Source: Candidatus Nanoarchaeia archaeon (GTDB taxonomy: Archaea; Nanoarchaeota; Nanoarchaeia; SCGC-AAA011-G17; JAFCDX01). Taken from it: DNA of 7,801 nucleotides. The DNA is taken from contig JAQUND010000071.1 in assembly GCA_028717785.1 (NCBI GenBank), forward strand, positions 1 to 7,801, given 5' to 3'. Of this stretch, positions 5,587 to 7,801 are shown piece by piece. Under the pieces are notes generated by a model. It worked only from the letters and a program-made list of their open reading frames with translations. It made no database searches and was not told the origin of the DNA. The number at the start of each line of letters is the position of its first letter. Within the stretch, counting starts at the first letter, position 1. The position numbers and the translations under genes are program-made.

Positions 5587-6433
5587 AGTTTTAAGTTATA
5601 ATGATGTTCTTTTAGTTCCACGTTATTCTGGTTTAGATCATGTAACCGATGCAGATATATATTACAATTATAATAATATAAAGTGGGGATTTCATGGTCT
5701 TCCTTTAATTAATGCTCCTATGGATACTGTTTGTTCTACAGCATTATTAAAGTTATTACATGATAAGTTTTTAATGCCTGTAACAATTCATCGCTGGTTT
5801 AAATCAGTTGAAGACCAAATTAAGTTTTATAATGAATGTAATTTTAGCTTAGAAGACTATGATGTTTTTATTGCTATTGGAAACTTATGTAAATGGGAAG
5901 GATGGATTGAAAGACTATTATCATATCGGCGTAGTAATGAAAAAAAATTCAGCGTACTAATTGACGTAGCTAACGGTGATACTAAGGCTACTATTGAAAC
6001 AGTTAAATATATCAAATCACACTATGATGTTAATGTTATGGCCGGAAATATAGCTACAAGGTCGGCTTTTGTTAGACTTCAAGAATCCGGTGCAGATTTT
6101 ATTAGAACTGGGATTGGCGGTGGTTGTTTTACTCCTGATATGAATGTACGAACAGATAAAGGATTAAAAAGTATATCTTCTATTCAAAATGGAGATATGG
6201 TTTATTCACACAAAGGAGTATTACAAGAAGTTATTTCTACATTAAGTTATGAATCAGATGAAGATATTATTGAAATTAATGATTCAATTAAATGTACTAA
6301 AAATCATGAATTTTATGTATTAAATAAAAAATATATGAATATAGTCTCGTCAGAAAATATTAATGAATTAGCCCAATGGATTTCTGCTGATGAATTAAAT
6401 GATGATTATTGTTTAATTGAATTGGATGAGTAA
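5570..6433 (+). CDS. IMP dehydrogenase/GMP reductase-family enzyme, N-terminal half fused to split intein-N
   Basis: Residues 1-185 are the N-terminal half of an IMPDH/GMPR (alpha/beta)8-barrel enzyme: F-x-x-V-L-S-Y-N-D-V-L-L-V-P (4-17), A-P-M-D-T-V (49-54), then directly T-I-H-R-W and V-L-I-D-V-A-N-G (129-136), M-A-G-N-I-A-T (157-163) and G-I-G-G-G (181-185). Residues 186-287 are a split intein-N that starts with Cys. There is no room for the two CBS domains usual in IMPDH. I-D-V-A-N-G is the GMP reductase form of that motif (IMPDH has D-T-A-H-G), so the enzyme may be GMPR-like or a CBS-less IMPDH. Start 5570 is chosen because GGAGG (5556-5560) lies nine bases before it; an in-frame ATG at 5534 has no SD and lies inside the Cys-rich gene. 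Activity requires splicing with the product starting at 7522. Confidence 0.9.
   Translation: MIDFRRVLSYNDVLLVPRYSGLDHVTDADIYYNYNNIKWGFHGLPLINAPMDTVCSTALLKLLHDKFLMPVTIHRWFKSVEDQIKFYNECNFSLEDYDVFIAIGNLCKWEGWIERLLSYRRSNEKKFSVLIDVANGDTKATIETVKYIKSHYDVNVMAGNIATRSAFVRLQESGADFIRTGIGGGCFTPDMNVRTDKGLKSISSIQNGDMVYSHKGVLQEVISTLSYESDEDIIEINDSIKCTKNHEFYVLNKKYMNIVSSENINELAQWISADELNDDYCLIELDE
6125..6430 (+). other. Split intein-N (IMPDH-1 type), 102 residues
   Basis: The intein begins with the nucleophile Cys (codon 6125-6127) in C-F-T-P-D-M-N-V-R-T, splicing block A. Block B is C-T-K-N-H-E-F-Y-V, with the Thr-x-x-His pair that activates the N-terminal splice site. It ends C-L-I-E-L-D-E before the stop, as in the IMPDH-1 split intein known from environmental phage sequences (about 101 residues). 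The missing blocks F and G are encoded at 7522-7641. Confidence 0.92.
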
Positions 6434-6447
6434 CATAATGTAAAAGT

Positions 6448-6503
6448 AGATTTCTTCTTTTCTAGTATAACATATATAAATACTAGATAACAAGGAGAAA
6501 TCT
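6448..6503 (+). promoter_or_regulatory. RNA hairpin sequestering the SD of the homing endonuclease gene
   Basis: Bases 6448-6459 pair with 6492-6503 (12 bp, one T-G wobble) and 6462-6468 pair with 6480-6486 (7 bp, CTAGTAT with ATACTAG). A small asymmetric interior loop separates them, and the terminal loop is 11 bases (6469-6479). The 3' arm contains the whole SD AAGGAG (6492-6497) and reaches the base before the start codon at 6504. A transcript arriving from upstream should fold and block translation. Homing endonuclease genes of T4 and relatives are known to be silenced this way. Confidence 0.82.
6475..6482 (+). promoter_or_regulatory. T4-type late promoter (TATAAATA) within the hairpin
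   Basis: TATAAATA at 6475-6482 is the exact T4 late-promoter core, and the following CTA also matches the extended consensus TATAAATACTATT. Initiation about six bases downstream (near 6488-6490) would give an RNA lacking the 5' arm of the hairpin, leaving the SD at 6492-6497 free. It implies a gp55-like late sigma factor encoded elsewhere in the genome. Confidence 0.8.

Positions 6504-7801
<1,298 letters not shown>

Overview
The window looks like part of a strictly lytic, tailed-phage genome of the T4-like (myovirus) type that infects a Gram-negative bacterium. Supporting signs: the DNA is strongly AT-rich; all genes lie on the + strand, tightly packed or overlapping, each typically with its own Shine-Dalgarno (SD) sequence; many are small phage-type proteins; there is a sigma70-like promoter; and an exact T4-type late promoter (TATAAATA) sits inside a hairpin in front of a homing endonuclease gene. 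Neither the host nor the genus can be named from the sequence. No structural, tail or replication gene is present, so this is an accessory/metabolic region.

Layout. 1-144: leader with a strong promoter (TTGACA, 17-bp spacer, TATATT). 145-1668: four small genes: a protein with a HEIAH zinc-metalloprotease-like motif, a two-helix membrane protein, a conserved small phage protein, and a DUF551-like protein. 1680-3013: an RtcB-type RNA ligase whose reading frame is broken by a stop and five extra bases (TAAGT) exactly between the conserved GTLGGG and NHF motifs; all recognisable active-site residues are kept on the two sides. 3017-3202: another two-helix membrane protein. 3203-3338: a non-coding stretch with a GC-rich array of thirteen 5-bp units (mostly GGCNN), followed by a 14-bp-stem inverted repeat. 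3339-4984: an overlapping pair that reads as a phage-borne type II restriction-modification system (PD-(D/E)XK nuclease, then a beta-class DNA methyltransferase). 4994-5410: a phosphoribosyltransferase. 5413-5586: a Cys-rich mini-protein. 5570 to the window end: a fractured IMP dehydrogenase/GMP reductase family gene.

The fractured gene is the centrepiece. The first piece (5570-6433) encodes the N-terminal enzyme half up to GIGGG, fused to a 102-residue intein-N (Cys1 at 6125). A free-standing homing endonuclease gene of the Vsr-like/EDxHD type (6504-7556) follows in another frame. The third piece begins at 7522, overlaps the end of the endonuclease gene, and encodes a 40-residue intein-C ending His-Asn, then Ser and the catalytic-Cys loop (SICSTR) of the enzyme. 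Protein trans-splicing should rebuild an uninterrupted GIGGG-SICSTR active-site loop. This is the fractured-gene arrangement previously described for IMPDH-1-type split inteins from environmental phage sequences.

The endonuclease gene's SD is buried in a long hairpin whose loop region carries the late promoter. A transcript from upstream should fold and silence it; a late transcript starting after the 5' arm should be translatable. This is the logic known for T4 homing endonucleases, here combined with a split intein. Phosphoribosyltransferase plus IMPDH/GMPR-like enzyme suggests remodelling of the host purine nucleotide pool; RtcB suggests RNA repair against host RNA-cleaving defences; the R-M pair suggests exclusion of competing DNA or protection of the phage's own DNA.
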